The position numbers and the translations under genes were made by a program. Below are positions 9,138 to 20,981 of a stretch of 64,000 bases of DNA, one piece after another (position 1 is the stretch's first letter; the number at the start of each line of letters is the position of its first letter). Origin of the DNA: Ectopseudomonas oleovorans (GTDB lineage: Bacteria > Pseudomonadota > Gammaproteobacteria > Pseudomonadales > Pseudomonadaceae); contig NZ_QASO01000130.1 in NCBI RefSeq assembly GCF_003052605.1, forward strand, positions 1 through 64,000. Reading direction: 5' to 3'. Below the pieces are notes generated by a model. That model ran no database searches. It worked only from the letters and a program-made list of their open reading frames with translations, and was not told where the DNA came from.

Positions 9138-11089
9138 CCCACCTCACCGCCTGGTGCTGCGGCGCGCTGCTGGCGCTGGCCGCAGGCTTCGCCCAGGCGC
9201 AGTTGCGCCTGGCCCTGGACGACAGCGCCCTCGACGCTGAACAACGCCAGGCGAGCCAGGCCCTGCTGGACGAGGCAATGGCTGCCTTGCCGCCACGCTT
9301 CATCGAGCAACTGGACCGTGAAGTCAGGGTCAGCTGGCGTGCCGGACTGCCCTCGGAGGTCTACGGCCAGGTCGGGCGCTTCAGCGGTATTGAGCTCAAC
9401 GCCGAACTCCTGCCGAAGCTGGTCGACGGCTCGGCGGCAGAAAATCGCACCGGTCGCCCGCACGGCACCCAGCGCCAGGAACTGCTGGCCACCCTGCTGC
9501 ATGAACTGACCCACCTTTACGACCGCGCCCGCCTCTGGCCTGCGGCCGAGCGCCGCCACATCAGCCAATGCCGACAGCGCGTCAGCTCCATGGGCCCGGT
9601 TGGGCTGCCGGAGGATTGTCGTGGCCAGACCGAGCGCCGCTTCACCCTCAGCGACGACCCGCGCCTGCTCGATCTGGCTGGCTGGCAGCAACGGGTCGGC
9701 CAGCGAGGCGCGCGCGCTCTGGACAACGGCCAGGTCGCACGCAGCCCGGACAGCTACGAGCTGACCAATGCGCTGGAGTTCGTCGCGGTCAACCTCGAAT
9801 ACTTTCTGCTCGACCCCAGCTATGCATGCCGCCGCCCCTCGCTGGCGCGCTATTTCCGTGAGCACTTCGACTGGACACCGCCCAGCGAGAACTGCAGCAA
9901 CGACTACCCCTACCTCAATGCCGGGCGCGACTTCGCCCTGCAGCCACTGGGGCGCCTCGATCCTGAGCGCGTGTATGAAGTCGACTACCTGCTCGCTGAA
10001 GCCAACGATGCCTGGATGAGCCGCTGGGGCCACAGCATGCTGCGCCTGGTGGTCTGCGCACCGGGCCGGCCACGTGGCCCGGACTGCCGCCTGGATCTCG
10101 ACCACCACCTGGTGCTGTCCTACCGCGCCTTCGTCGGCGATGTGCAGCTGTCGAGCTGGGATGGCCTGACCGGCGTCTACCCCTCACGCCTGTTCGTGCT
10201 GCCGCTGGAGCAGGTGATTGATGAATACACCAAGGTCGAGCTACGCAGCCTGGCCTCGGTACCGCTGCGCCTGTCGCGCGACGAGGTCGAACAACTGGTG
10301 GTACGCGCCGCCGAACAGCACTGGAGCTATGACGGCGACTACTACTTCGTCTCCAACAACTGTGCGGTGGAAACCCTCAAGCTGCTACGCAGCGGTACCG
10401 GAAATCCGCGCCTGCATGCCCTCGACAGCATCCTGCCCAACGGCCTGCTGGAACTGATGGATGCCCGCGGGCTGGCCGACACCACAGTGCTCGACGACCC
10501 GCACGAGGCGCTGCGCCTGGGCTATCGCTTCGACTCGTTCCGCGAACGCTACCAGGCCATGTTCAAGGTGTTACGAGAACGCTTGCCAATCACTCAGGAC
10601 AGCGTCGAAACCTGGCTGGAACAACCAGCCGAAACGCGGCGCGACTGGTTCACCCAGGCCGACCTGCGCGCCAGCGCCGCCCTGCTGCTACTGGAGCAGG
10701 CCGCGCTGCGCCGGCAACTGCTGCTGGCTCAGGACGAACTCAAGCGCCGCTACCTCACAGGCCGTGCTGCTGGAGACCCGAGTCTGAACAAGGCCGGTGC
10801 CGCGCTGGAACAGATCCTGGCCAACAGCGGCTTCCTCAGCCGCCCGGCCGAACTGCTCGAAGGTGGCTACGGCTTGCCGCAACAGCAGGAATGGGAGCGT
10901 CTCGAGGCCAGCAGCCGTGACCGCCAGCAGCAGTTGCGCCAGCTCAGCGACGAGCTCGACGGGGAAGTACGCAACCTGCTGCAGCCCGAGCGCCTGGCCG
11001 AACTGGAAGCCAACGAGGCCAATCTGGTGACGCTGGGCGAACACCTGCGCGCCCTGCACAAGGCCAGTGGTGGGCTCGAACTGCCCTAG
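9134..11089 (+). CDS. DUF4105 (Lnb N-terminal-like) periplasmic protein
   Basis: A 651-residue protein with a signal peptide (GTG start, MTHLTAWCCGALLALAAGFAQAQ). The N-terminal third contains HELTH (in TLLHELTHLYDRAR), a zinc-peptidase-like HExxH. The middle holds the DUF4105 features WGHSMLRLVV and SNNCAVETLKLL, with the conserved His and Cys. In Bdellovibrio-type Lnb this domain acylates lipoproteins, so an acyltransferase or hydrolase role in the envelope is possible but inferred. The C-terminal ~150 residues are Gln/Leu-rich and look coiled-coil. It overlaps the upstream DUF2388 gene by 4 bp. Confidence 0.8.
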   Translation: MTHLTAWCCGALLALAAGFAQAQLRLALDDSALDAEQRQASQALLDEAMAALPPRFIEQLDREVRVSWRAGLPSEVYGQVGRFSGIELNAELLPKLVDGSAAENRTGRPHGTQRQELLATLLHELTHLYDRARLWPAAERRHISQCRQRVSSMGPVGLPEDCRGQTERRFTLSDDPRLLDLAGWQQRVGQRGARALDNGQVARSPDSYELTNALEFVAVNLEYFLLDPSYACRRPSLARYFREHFDWTPPSENCSNDYPYLNAGRDFALQPLGRLDPERVYEVDYLLAEANDAWMSRWGHSMLRLVVCAPGRPRGPDCRLDLDHHLVLSYRAFVGDVQLSSWDGLTGVYPSRLFVLPLEQVIDEYTKVELRSLASVPLRLSRDEVEQLVVRAAEQHWSYDGDYYFVSNNCAVETLKLLRSGTGNPRLHALDSILPNGLLELMDARGLADTTVLDDPHEALRLGYRFDSFRERYQAMFKVLRERLPITQDSVETWLEQPAETRRDWFTQADLRASAALLLLEQAALRRQLLLAQDELKRRYLTGRAAGDPSLNKAGAALEQILANSGFLSRPAELLEGGYGLPQQQEWERLEASSRDRQQQLRQLSDELDGEVRNLLQPERLAELEANEANLVTLGEHLRALHKASGGLELP

Positions 11090-11118
11090 ATTCGCGAGCG
11101 GGTCTTCGGCTCAAGGCG

Positions 11119-11523
11119 CTAGGGAATGATTTCCTGATCTTCTTCCGGCAATTGCGGATCGACCCTCAACCACGGTAGCCGGCTGCCCACCCATATATGC
11201 CGATCCGCAGGAGCCTGTTCCGGCTCGTCCAAGGAGGCGACGGTTGCGTCCAGCGTGTGCGGGCTGAGCGACGTGAACAGCGCCAGATGTGCGCCGCAGT
11301 CCGCACAGAAATAACGCGTACAACTGGCCGACAACTTGAAAGCCTTCGGCGTGCCGCTTAACCAGTGAAACGTCTCACGGGGCACGGTGCCCCAGGTGGT
11401 GAGAATCCCGCCCGTGCTCCGCCGGCAGACCGAGCAGTGGCAATGAGCGATGTCCTCCAGCGGCGCATCGATCCGATAGCGCAGTGCACCACACTGGCAG
11501 CCGCCCTGATGTTCGACCTTCAT
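11119..11523 (-). CDS. GFA-family (glutathione-dependent formaldehyde-activating enzyme-like) zinc protein
   Basis: A 134-residue protein with the GFA/CENP-V fold signature: GGCQCGALRY, CHCSVCRRSTG and FCADCGAHLAL, i.e. the spaced cysteines that bind zinc. Members act on glutathione adducts or are uncharacterised; the substrate here is unknown. Start chosen at MKVEHQGGCQC (11523), the family N-terminus; an upstream ATG at 11580 would add a Gly-rich extension. It converges with the DUF4105 gene and is divergent from the AEC transporter. Confidence 0.85.
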   Translation of the reverse strand: MKVEHQGGCQCGALRYRIDAPLEDIAHCHCSVCRRSTGGILTTWGTVPRETFHWLSGTPKAFKLSASCTRYFCADCGAHLALFTSLSPHTLDATVASLDEPEQAPADRHIWVGSRLPWLRVDPQLPEEDQEIIP

Positions 11524-11591
11524 CCCGCCTCCGCCTTGCATTGCCCCGCGCCGCTGACCAAGATAGGCGCTCACCACCACCGGGGGTTGCC

Positions 11592-12497
11592 GTGATAGAC
11601 CTGTTGCTGGCCTTGTGGCCGCTGTTCGCCATGATAGTCGCCGGCTACTGGCTACGCCTGCGCGAGTTCCCCAGCGAAGCCTTCTGGCCCGGTGCCGAGC
11701 GCCTCAATTACTTCATTCTGTTCCCTGCCCTGCTGTTCTCCAGCCTGGCTCGCGCACCGTTGAACAACCCGGCGCTGCCGCGTCTGGCACTGGCGGTACT
11801 GCTCGGCCTGGGCATCGCCTGGCTGGCGCTGCTGCTGCTACGGCGCCTGCGCGGTTGGCCGGCAGGACGCTTTGGCGCCTTCACCCAGGGCATCCTGCGC
11901 TTCAACACCTACCTGGGCCTGGCGGCGGTGGGCAGCCTGTTCGGTCAGGAGGGGCTGACCCTCGCCGCACTGATGCTGGCCCTGATGGTACCGACGGTGA
12001 ACGTGCTATCGGTCTGGTCACTGACTGCCGAGCGCGGTGTCAGCGCACGCAGCCTGCTGCTGCCGATCATCAAGAATCCGCTGATCCTCGCCTGCGTCGG
12101 CGGCGCGCTGTTCAACCTCACGGGCATCGGCTTGCCGGGCGGCACGGATCGCCTGCTCAGCCTGCTCGCCGCCGCCAGTCTGCCGCTGGGTTTGCTCTGC
12201 GTCGGCGCGGCACTCAAGCCGGAGCAGCTCAGCGGCGAGATTCCCGCATTGGGCTGGAACAGCGCCCTGCGCCTGCTGGCGATGCCACTGCTGGCCTGGG
12301 CCGTGGCCTCCGCGCTGGCCCTGCCGGCGATGGAAAGCGCAGTGCTGGTGCTGTTCTTTGCTCTGCCCACCGCCCCCACGGCCTATGTGCTGACTCGCCA
12401 ACTTGGCGGCGACAGCCAGTTGATGGCCGGCATAATCACCCTGCAGACGTTGCTGGCAGCAGGAAGTCTGGTGGCGATCATGATGATGCTGGCGTGA
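11592..12497 (+). CDS. AEC (auxin efflux carrier)-family transporter
   Basis: A 301-residue protein with about ten predicted membrane helices, beginning MIDLLLALWPLFAMIVAGYWLR. The AEC hallmarks are the N-terminal FPALLFSSLA block and internal repeats with LLPIIKNPLILACVGG. Family members export small organic acids or amino acids. The GTG at 11592 follows the end of a long spurious upstream frame and gives the normal N-terminus. Substrate unknown. Confidence 0.82.
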   Translation: MIDLLLALWPLFAMIVAGYWLRLREFPSEAFWPGAERLNYFILFPALLFSSLARAPLNNPALPRLALAVLLGLGIAWLALLLLRRLRGWPAGRFGAFTQGILRFNTYLGLAAVGSLFGQEGLTLAALMLALMVPTVNVLSVWSLTAERGVSARSLLLPIIKNPLILACVGGALFNLTGIGLPGGTDRLLSLLAAASLPLGLLCVGAALKPEQLSGEIPALGWNSALRLLAMPLLAWAVASALALPAMESAVLVLFFALPTAPTAYVLTRQLGGDSQLMAGIITLQTLLAAGSLVAIMMMLA

Positions 12498-12501
12498 ACG
12501 G

Positions 12502-13243
12502 CTACTGCGCGTAACTCTCGATCAGCCGCTGATACTCTCCGCGTGCCTTGAGCGCCTCGAGCCCACGATTGAAGCGCTCGATCAACTCGGTAGCACGCGG
12601 ATGCTGCCGCGAGACGATGAAGTGCAGCGTACTGCTCTGAAACGGCACCCGTGACCGGTGAAACTGCGCCAGATCAGCGCCAGCACTGTGCAAAGCACTG
12701 CCCCCCAGGTTACGGTCGGCAATGAACAGGTCGTCACGTTCGAGCAGCAGCAGCCGTGCGCATTCCTGCAGACCCAGTGGAGAATGACGGCGCAGCACAC
12801 CCTGCTCGACCATTTGCTGGATCGCCGCCGGTGGCTGCCAGCCCAGCGGATAGCAGAGTCGCCGGCCGATCATGGCGGGCAGATCATCGAGCTCGATGTG
12901 ATCACCGGCCCGGCTGAAGATGTATGGTTCGGCCACATAAATGGGCGCCGAGTAGAAAAACTCCGCCTCGCGCTCGGCAGAACGGATGTAGGGAAAGGTG
13001 GCGTCGTACTCAACGCGCTTGGCTTTCAGGTAACCGCGGTTCCAGGGCAGCCAGTCGAGTGTGATTGCCGCCCCCTGCTCGGCCAGCGCAGCCCGCACCA
13101 CCTGGGTGAGCATGCCCTGACCAGGCCAATGCCTTGCCAGTGAACGGCGCATAGTCATCGCCCGTAGCCAGGTGCAGCACCTCCGCTCGCACCGATGTGC
13201 ACAACAGCAGGCCAAGCAGAGCCGCCCCCCAGAATTCCACCAT
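12502..13243 (-). pseudogene. Solute-binding protein family 3, broken by a frameshift
   Basis: Two overlapping minus-strand frames make up one periplasmic amino-acid-type binding protein of about 245 residues. Frame 1 gives a signal peptide (MVEFWGAALLGLLLCTSVRAE) and HLATGDDYAPFTGKAL. The protein then continues only in the next frame as PGQGMLTQVVRAALAEQG to the end (YQRLIESYAQ). One extra base near 13125-13130 (GG in TTGGCC on the minus strand) explains the break; removing it gives KALPGQGML. This is either a true pseudogene or a sequencing error. The ATG at 13243 has GGAG 8 bp upstream. Confidence 0.8.
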
Positions 13244-13431
13244 CAATCTCCAATAACTGGCGTGCATGCGCCTTACTAACCCTGATCATTGACTCTCGCT
13301 GTCGCAAGCCAGGCTGTCCAGTGCAACCCGGTTATAGAGCGACAATTCATCAGGTTCTCTTGATACGGAACAAGAGGCATTGCAAGACTACGACTATCCT
13401 TGCTGCACCACGAACCGACTGCGACACGCCG

Positions 13432-14562
13432 ATGAACGATACCAGCGCCAACGACCAGCCCGATGTTTTCCCCTACCTGCAGCTGATGCATCAACATGCC
13501 GGCTCGGACCTGTTCTTCAGCGTCGGCGCGCCGCCGCACATGAAGGTCGAAGGGCATAGCCAGCCCGTCGGCCAGCGCATCATGAAGGCCGGTGAGGTGC
13601 AGCAGCTGGCCTATCAACTGATGACGCAGAAGCAGATCGCCGAGTTCGAACGCGACCTGGAGATGAACCTGGCCGTCAGCCTGCAGGGCGCCGGGCGTTA
13701 TCGGGTCAACGTCTATTACCAGCGCGGCGAAGTGGCCATGGTGGTGCGCCTGATCAAGAGCGAGATCCCCAGCTTCGAGGCACTTGGCCTGCCCGGGCTG
13801 CTGGAGAAACTGGCCATGCAGGACCGCGGGCTGATCCTGGTCACCGGCGCGGCCGGCTCGGGCAAGTCCACCACCCTGGCGGCGATGCTGGATTTTCGCA
13901 ACCGCCACAAGAGCGGGCATATCGTCTGCATCGAAGACCCCATCGAGTTCCTCCACAGCCACCAGCGCTCGATCATCGACCAGCGTGAAGTCGGCCTGGA
14001 TACCCACAGCTTCGCTGATGCCCTGCGCAACGTGCTGCGTGAGGCGCCGGACGTGATCATGCTTGGCGAAATCCGCGACGCCGCCACCATGCAGCATGCC
14101 CTGCACTACGCCGAAACCGGCCACCTGTGCGTCGCCACGCTGCACGCCACCAGCAGCAGCCACGCCATCGAGCGGATCGCCCGCTTCTTCCCCGACGATG
14201 CACGCAAGCAGGTGCTGGCCGATGTGGCGCACAACCTGCTGGCGGTCATTGGCCAACGTCTGGTGCCGGGTATCGCCCAGAAGCGCGTGGCGGCCGTGGA
14301 GCTGATGCTCGGTACGCCCTATATCCGCGACCTGATCCAGCGCGACGAGCTGGAGGAGTTGCGCGAGGCCACGGCGCGAGCGGCCGAACAAGGTCTGCAG
14401 ACCTTCGACCAGCACCTGTTCGCCCTGCTCGAAACCGGGCGAATCAGCCTGGCCGAAGCACTCAAGTTCGCCGACTCGCGCACCGACCTCAGCCTCAAGT
14501 TCAAACTCGAGCGCGGTTTCTCCGCCGACGACGCCGAGCTCAAGGTGCTGCGCGACGGCTGA
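13432..14562 (+). CDS. PilT/PilU-family type IV pilus retraction-like ATPase
   Basis: A 376-residue hexameric secretion-type ATPase. Visible motifs are Walker A GAAGSGKST (about residues 139-147), Asp box IVCIEDPIEF, Walker B DVIMLGEIRD, and His box ATLHAT. The N-terminal part (SDLFFSVGAPPHMKVEG) matches PilT/PilU. It is divergent enough from canonical PilT and PilU, and is not next to another pil gene, so it is a paralogue of uncertain role in twitching or pilus retraction. The start at MNDTSAND was chosen because upstream in-frame sequence has no protein character. Confidence 0.82.
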   Translation: MNDTSANDQPDVFPYLQLMHQHAGSDLFFSVGAPPHMKVEGHSQPVGQRIMKAGEVQQLAYQLMTQKQIAEFERDLEMNLAVSLQGAGRYRVNVYYQRGEVAMVVRLIKSEIPSFEALGLPGLLEKLAMQDRGLILVTGAAGSGKSTTLAAMLDFRNRHKSGHIVCIEDPIEFLHSHQRSIIDQREVGLDTHSFADALRNVLREAPDVIMLGEIRDAATMQHALHYAETGHLCVATLHATSSSHAIERIARFFPDDARKQVLADVAHNLLAVIGQRLVPGIAQKRVAAVELMLGTPYIRDLIQRDELEELREATARAAEQGLQTFDQHLFALLETGRISLAEALKFADSRTDLSLKFKLERGFSADDAELKVLRDG

Positions 14563-14584
14563 GCAGCACCGACAGTCAGCGCCT

Positions 14585-16093
14585 TCAGTCGCCGCTGCTC
14601 ACCCGCTCCGGCGCGGCCGGCTCCACCCCGCGCCAGGCATACCAGGCGAAGAACAGGGCCATCAGCAGGTAGCCGTGAACGAAGTCCGGCGCGGCATACC
14701 AGGCCAGTTTCGGTGCATGCATCAGGCCGACGAAGGCCATGCCCGCAGCGATCAGGGCAAACACCGTGGCCTGGCGGAACTGACGATCGATCACCGCCAC
14801 GCACATGGCGCCGAGCAGGATGGCGCTGAACATGGCGCCCTGCCCCAGCGCGCCGATGGCGCTGGAAATGCCCTCGACCACCTCAGGCGCGCCCCGATTG
14901 AAGCGGGTCATCAGGTAGTTGGCGAAATACGGCAGCATCGCCAACGCCACTGCTGGGTAGTAACGGGCGTGGTTGCTGTTGAACGCGGTGGCGATCATCG
15001 ACATGCCGACGAATACCAGGATCGGCGCCACCACCGACACCGGAATCAGCGCGGCGATAAAGGCGATCAGACCGAACATGGTCGCCAAGCCGTACACCGC
15101 GCCATTGAGCAGGCTGTAACCACGCCCGGCGCCCATCCACTTCGAACCCACGGTGGCGATGTACACGGTGGTCGGGAACACGCCGCCGAACAGCGCCCCG
15201 AGCGAGGTACCGAGCCCATCCACGGCCTGGCATTCGCGCACGCTGTAGCTGTCACCGGCGGCGCTCATGGCCTCGACGTTGTTCATGGTCTCGATGGCGT
15301 TGTACAGGGTGATCGGCAGGATCACCGTCATCAGCGCCAGCAGGCTGGTGAACAGCAGGCCCAGACCTTCGTACCAGGCCAGGTTGGGCAGTAGCGGGTA
15401 GAAACCCAGGTGGGTGAAGGCATCGCTGAACTTGCCGCCGTCAGCCGCGCCGATCAGGTAGGCCAGCGCGGTGCCGACGACGATGGCGAACAGCGAGGCA
15501 GGGAGGCGGAACGGCATGCTCACCCGCGCCACCAGGCCGACGATGGTGATGGCCAGCACCAGCAGGCCGATCACCGGAATTTCCAGAGTCTTGAACAGCA
15601 TTTCCCCAGCGATGAAGGTCAGTGCCACCCCGGCCACCGCGCCGAGCATGGCCGCACGCGGCAGATGCCGCTGCACCCAGTTGCCGATGAGGCTGATGGC
15701 GGCCTCGATCAGTCCACTGATGAAGCACGCGGCCACCGCCACCTTCCAGGCCAGCTCGGCATCGCCGGTGAGGTTCTTCGCCGGCAGCAGCACGCCGAAC
15801 AGGAAGACGAACATCACCGGCGTGCTGATGCCGTAGGAAAGCGCGGTGACGTCGGCGCGGTTCTCCTTGCGCGCCAGACGCGCGGCGCTCCAGGCGTAGT
15901 AGAAGTTACCGGCCATCACCGCCACCGCCGCCCCCGGCAGTACCTGACCGAACACGATTTCGGCGGGAAAGCCCATGCCCAGCATGCTGATGGCGATGAT
16001 CACGAAGTTGGCGATGTTGTTCTGGAACAGGGCGAAGAACGCGTCGGTGTCTTCCTTCTTGTACCAGGGGTAATGCACGCGCGGCGTCGACAT
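14585..16093 (-). CDS. NCS2/AzgA-like purine/xanthine-type permease
   Basis: A 502-residue integral membrane protein with about 12 to 14 helices. It resembles the xanthine/uracil/vitamin C (AzgA branch) permeases: NIANFVIIAISMLGMGFP, ALSYGISTPVMFVFLFG, and the motif ETMNNVEAMSAAGDSYSVRE followed by GALFGGVFPTTVYIATVGSK. It sits alone, convergent with the PilT-like gene. Substrate unknown; a nucleobase or similar is likely. Confidence 0.8.
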   Translation of the reverse strand: MSTPRVHYPWYKKEDTDAFFALFQNNIANFVIIAISMLGMGFPAEIVFGQVLPGAAVAVMAGNFYYAWSAARLARKENRADVTALSYGISTPVMFVFLFGVLLPAKNLTGDAELAWKVAVAACFISGLIEAAISLIGNWVQRHLPRAAMLGAVAGVALTFIAGEMLFKTLEIPVIGLLVLAITIVGLVARVSMPFRLPASLFAIVVGTALAYLIGAADGGKFSDAFTHLGFYPLLPNLAWYEGLGLLFTSLLALMTVILPITLYNAIETMNNVEAMSAAGDSYSVRECQAVDGLGTSLGALFGGVFPTTVYIATVGSKWMGAGRGYSLLNGAVYGLATMFGLIAFIAALIPVSVVAPILVFVGMSMIATAFNSNHARYYPAVALAMLPYFANYLMTRFNRGAPEVVEGISSAIGALGQGAMFSAILLGAMCVAVIDRQFRQATVFALIAAGMAFVGLMHAPKLAWYAAPDFVHGYLLMALFFAWYAWRGVEPAAPERVSSGD

Positions 16094-16214
16094 GCTGGCT
16101 GCGTCCTTGTTGTCTGAGTGGTCAGGGCGGCGAGTCTAGCAACCTGGCAGGCGAGCATAAACGCACAAGGCAGCCGAAGCTCAACGCCTGTCAGATAGGC
16201 TTCGCAAATCCCCT

Positions 16215-16296
16215 CTTGCGTAGGAGCCCCGCCCCGGGGCGAAGCTTTTGAGTCTGCGTCGCCCTGGTTCGCGGCGGGGCGCCGCGCCTACGCAAA
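16215..16296. repeat. Imperfect inverted repeat of REP type
   Basis: Outer arms TTGCGTAGG and CCTACGCAA flank GC-rich inner arms (CCCGCCCCGGGGC and GGCGGGGCGCC). It resembles the GTAGGAGC-type dispersed elements at 28291, 52681 and 58610, so it belongs to a chromosomal repeat family. Confidence 0.6.
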
Positions 16297-16318
16297 TGGG
16301 GGCATGATCAATAAACGA

Positions 16319-16342
16319 ACAAGGCAGCTGAAGCTGCCTTGT
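16319..16342 (-). terminator. Terminator of the TRAP transporter operon
   Basis: Perfect 11-bp stem ACAAGGCAGCT / AGCTGCCTTGT with a 2-bp centre, 17 bp beyond the stop of the TRAP permease gene on the minus strand, followed on that strand by a T-rich stretch. Confidence 0.65.
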
Positions 16343-16359
16343 CGTCAGTGCCAAACCAG

Positions 16360-18918
<2,559 letters not shown>

Positions 18919-18953
18919 GGGGCGAACCTGCATTTGAGTAAACGAAAACGGCA

Positions 18954-18981
18954 AAACCCGCAGGCCGCAGCCTACGGGTTT
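18954..18981 (-). terminator. Hairpin between the TAXI binding-protein and permease genes
   Basis: Stem AAACCCGTAGGC / GCCTGCGGGTTT on the minus strand (one mismatch), with a T4 run after it. It lies between two genes of one operon, so it is probably an attenuator or mRNA stabiliser that gives more binding protein than permease. Confidence 0.6.
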
Positions 18982-19064
18982 GCTTAACACTAGAGGCGAA
19001 TCGGGCAATGCGCTCGCTGCGCATCACCCATAAGCCCTGCGGCGGGATCGACAGGGCCGAAGGC

Positions 19065-20036
19065 TTACAGCCAGCCGCGTTCCTTATAGTAACGCTCGGC
19101 GCCCTCATGCAGCGGGGCAGTCAGACCGGCCTTGATCATGTCGGCTTCCTTCAGGTCAGCGAAGGCCGGGTGCAGACGCTTGAAGCGGTCGATATTCTCG
19201 AATACCGACTTGACCAGTTGGTAGACCACTTCCGGATCCGCCTGGGCGCTGGTGGACAGCACGGCCTTGCCACCGATGGACGGCGTCGGCTGATCGTTGC
19301 CCTTGTACAGGCCACCCGGGATATCTGCCTTGGTGTAGTAGGTCTTCTCGGCCAGCAGCTTGTCGATCTCGGCGCCGGTCACCGGCACCAGCACGGCGTC
19401 AGTGGTGGTGGTGGCTTCCTGGATCGCGCCATTGGGGTGACCGACGAAGTAGGTCATGGCATCGATGTTGTTGTCGCCCAGCGCGCTGGCCTGCTCGGCC
19501 GGCTTCAGCTCGGCAGCCAGGGCGAAGGCGGAACGATCCCAGCCTTTGACGGCCATGATCTCTTCCAGGGTGTCACGCTGGCCGGAACCCGGGTTGCCGA
19601 TATTGACGCGCTTGCCCTTGAGGTCATCGAAGCTTTTGATGTTGGCATCGCGACGAGCGAGGATGGTGAACACTTCGCTCTGCAGCGAGAACACCGCGCG
19701 CAGATCGCTCATTGCACCTTCAGCGGCGAACGGTGCAGCGCCATTCAGCGCCTTGTACTGGTGGTCGGACTGCATGATGCCGAAGTTGAATTCGCCACTG
19801 CGAATGCCGTTCACATTGGCCACGCCGCCGCCACTGGCCGGGGCGTTGCACTTGATGCCGTGCTCAGCCGAGCCACGGTTGAGGAAGCGGCAGATGGACT
19901 GACCAGCCACGTAATACACGCCGGTCTGACCGCCGGTACCGATGGTGACGAACTTATCTTCGGCCTGTGCTGTGCCACTCAGGGCAGTCCCCGCAAGCGC
20001 GGCAGACAGGACCCATGCCAAGGATTTGCCTTTCAT
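19065..20036 (-). CDS. TAXI-family TRAP solute-binding protein
   Basis: A 323-residue periplasmic binding protein with a signal peptide (MKGKSLAWVLSAALAGTALSGTAQA). The mature start is the TAXI signature VTIGTGGQTGVYYVAGQSICRFLNR. It then has VNIGNPGSGQRDTLEEIM, the ligand-domain segment of this family. It delivers substrate to the fused permease downstream. The ligand is unknown; glutamate or other dicarboxylates are known for relatives. An AAAGGAGAT ribosome site precedes the ATG. Confidence 0.92.
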   Translation of the reverse strand: MKGKSLAWVLSAALAGTALSGTAQAEDKFVTIGTGGQTGVYYVAGQSICRFLNRGSAEHGIKCNAPASGGGVANVNGIRSGEFNFGIMQSDHQYKALNGAAPFAAEGAMSDLRAVFSLQSEVFTILARRDANIKSFDDLKGKRVNIGNPGSGQRDTLEEIMAVKGWDRSAFALAAELKPAEQASALGDNNIDAMTYFVGHPNGAIQEATTTTDAVLVPVTGAEIDKLLAEKTYYTKADIPGGLYKGNDQPTPSIGGKAVLSTSAQADPEVVYQLVKSVFENIDRFKRLHPAFADLKEADMIKAGLTAPLHEGAERYYKERGWL

Positions 20037-20207
20037 GGGATATCTCCTTTCTCTGTTATTGTGAGCGAACGCGCCTTGTGAGCGGCGTCAGGGAGGGAAG
20101 TCTAACCGCTTGCGACGAATATGTACGCCTTGTTGACCAACCGGTCGTATCTCATTGTGTTGGAGCACAGGCTATCGTCCAACCCCGGCATTGGGCAGAA
20201 TCGGCCA

Positions 20208-20600
20208 ATGTCGAACGCCCTTCATGAATCATCGCAGGCCTCGGTCAGCGCCAGTCTGACCCAGGCTGTGCTGCACGCAGCCAGTCGCCTCGGCCTCGAC
20301 CGTCAGGCGCTGCTCAGCGTCTGTAACCTGACTGACCAGCAACTGGCTGACCCCGACGCGCGCATTCCCTTCAGCGTCCAGCAGACCCTCTGGCACGAGC
20401 TGGACTCACGCCTGCAGCACCCGGAACCCGGCCTGCTGCTCGGGCGCAACCTCACCCTCGGCCCATTCAGCGTGCTCAGCTATCTGCTGCAGAGCAGTGC
20501 CACCCTGGGCGATGCGCTGAACGCCGCACTACGCTATCAGCGCCTCGGTGGCGAGGGCGGCGAACGGCATATCGAGACGCGCGACGACAGCCTGGACTGA
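20208..20600 (+). pseudogene. AraC-family regulator remnant (N-terminal domain only)
   Basis: A 130-residue frame matching the N-terminal arabinose-binding-type domain of AraC regulators of the OruR/ArgR-like group (QAVLHAASRLGLDRQALLS, ARIPFSVQQTLWHELDS, LLQSSATLGDALNAALRY). It stops where the full protein would continue for roughly 200 residues, including the DNA-binding domain. No helix-turn-helix follows before the next gene. It is probably a deletion remnant. It is divergent from the TAXI binding-protein gene and may once have regulated it. Confidence 0.7.
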
Positions 20601-20640
20601 CGCAGGTCAATATCCTCGGGCCGCACGGTCACTAGCATTA

Positions 20641-20976
20641 ATGGCCACTCGCCACATAGCGGCCATCGCCATGCCCCAGACGCATCTGCTGCTCAGCCTG
20701 CCGGACCCCGAGTCGTACCAACGGGTCACCCAACTGTTGCGCCGCCAGGCGCCGCACTGCCGGATCGTCGACACGCCGCAGGACTGCAGCCAGCGCGCGC
20801 TGTGCCGCTGGCTGCAACCCTTGCCCAGCGACAGCCTGGGGCACGTGCAGGCCAGCCTGGACGAAGCCGTGGCCGTCCTCGAGAACAGTCGCCATGCCTT
20901 CAAGTCCACCCAGCTGGCCGCCCTGCGCAAGCGCCTGAGCCGCCTGCTGGAGGAGTTGTCCGAGCCCGACAATTAA
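20641..20976 (+). CDS. Hypothetical protein, 111 residues
   Basis: I do not recognise the family. The frame encodes a soluble protein (MATRHIAAIAMPQTHLLLSL) with a helical, Arg/Leu-rich C-terminus (FKSTQLAALRKRLSRLLEELSE). An alternative ATG at 20671 gives MPQTHLLLSLPDPESYQR, which could be the true start. No strong ribosome site is visible at either. It precedes the structured leader of the GGDEF-EAL gene. Confidence 0.5.
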   Translation: MATRHIAAIAMPQTHLLLSLPDPESYQRVTQLLRRQAPHCRIVDTPQDCSQRALCRWLQPLPSDSLGHVQASLDEAVAVLENSRHAFKSTQLAALRKRLSRLLEELSEPDN

Positions 20977-20981
20977 GGTAG

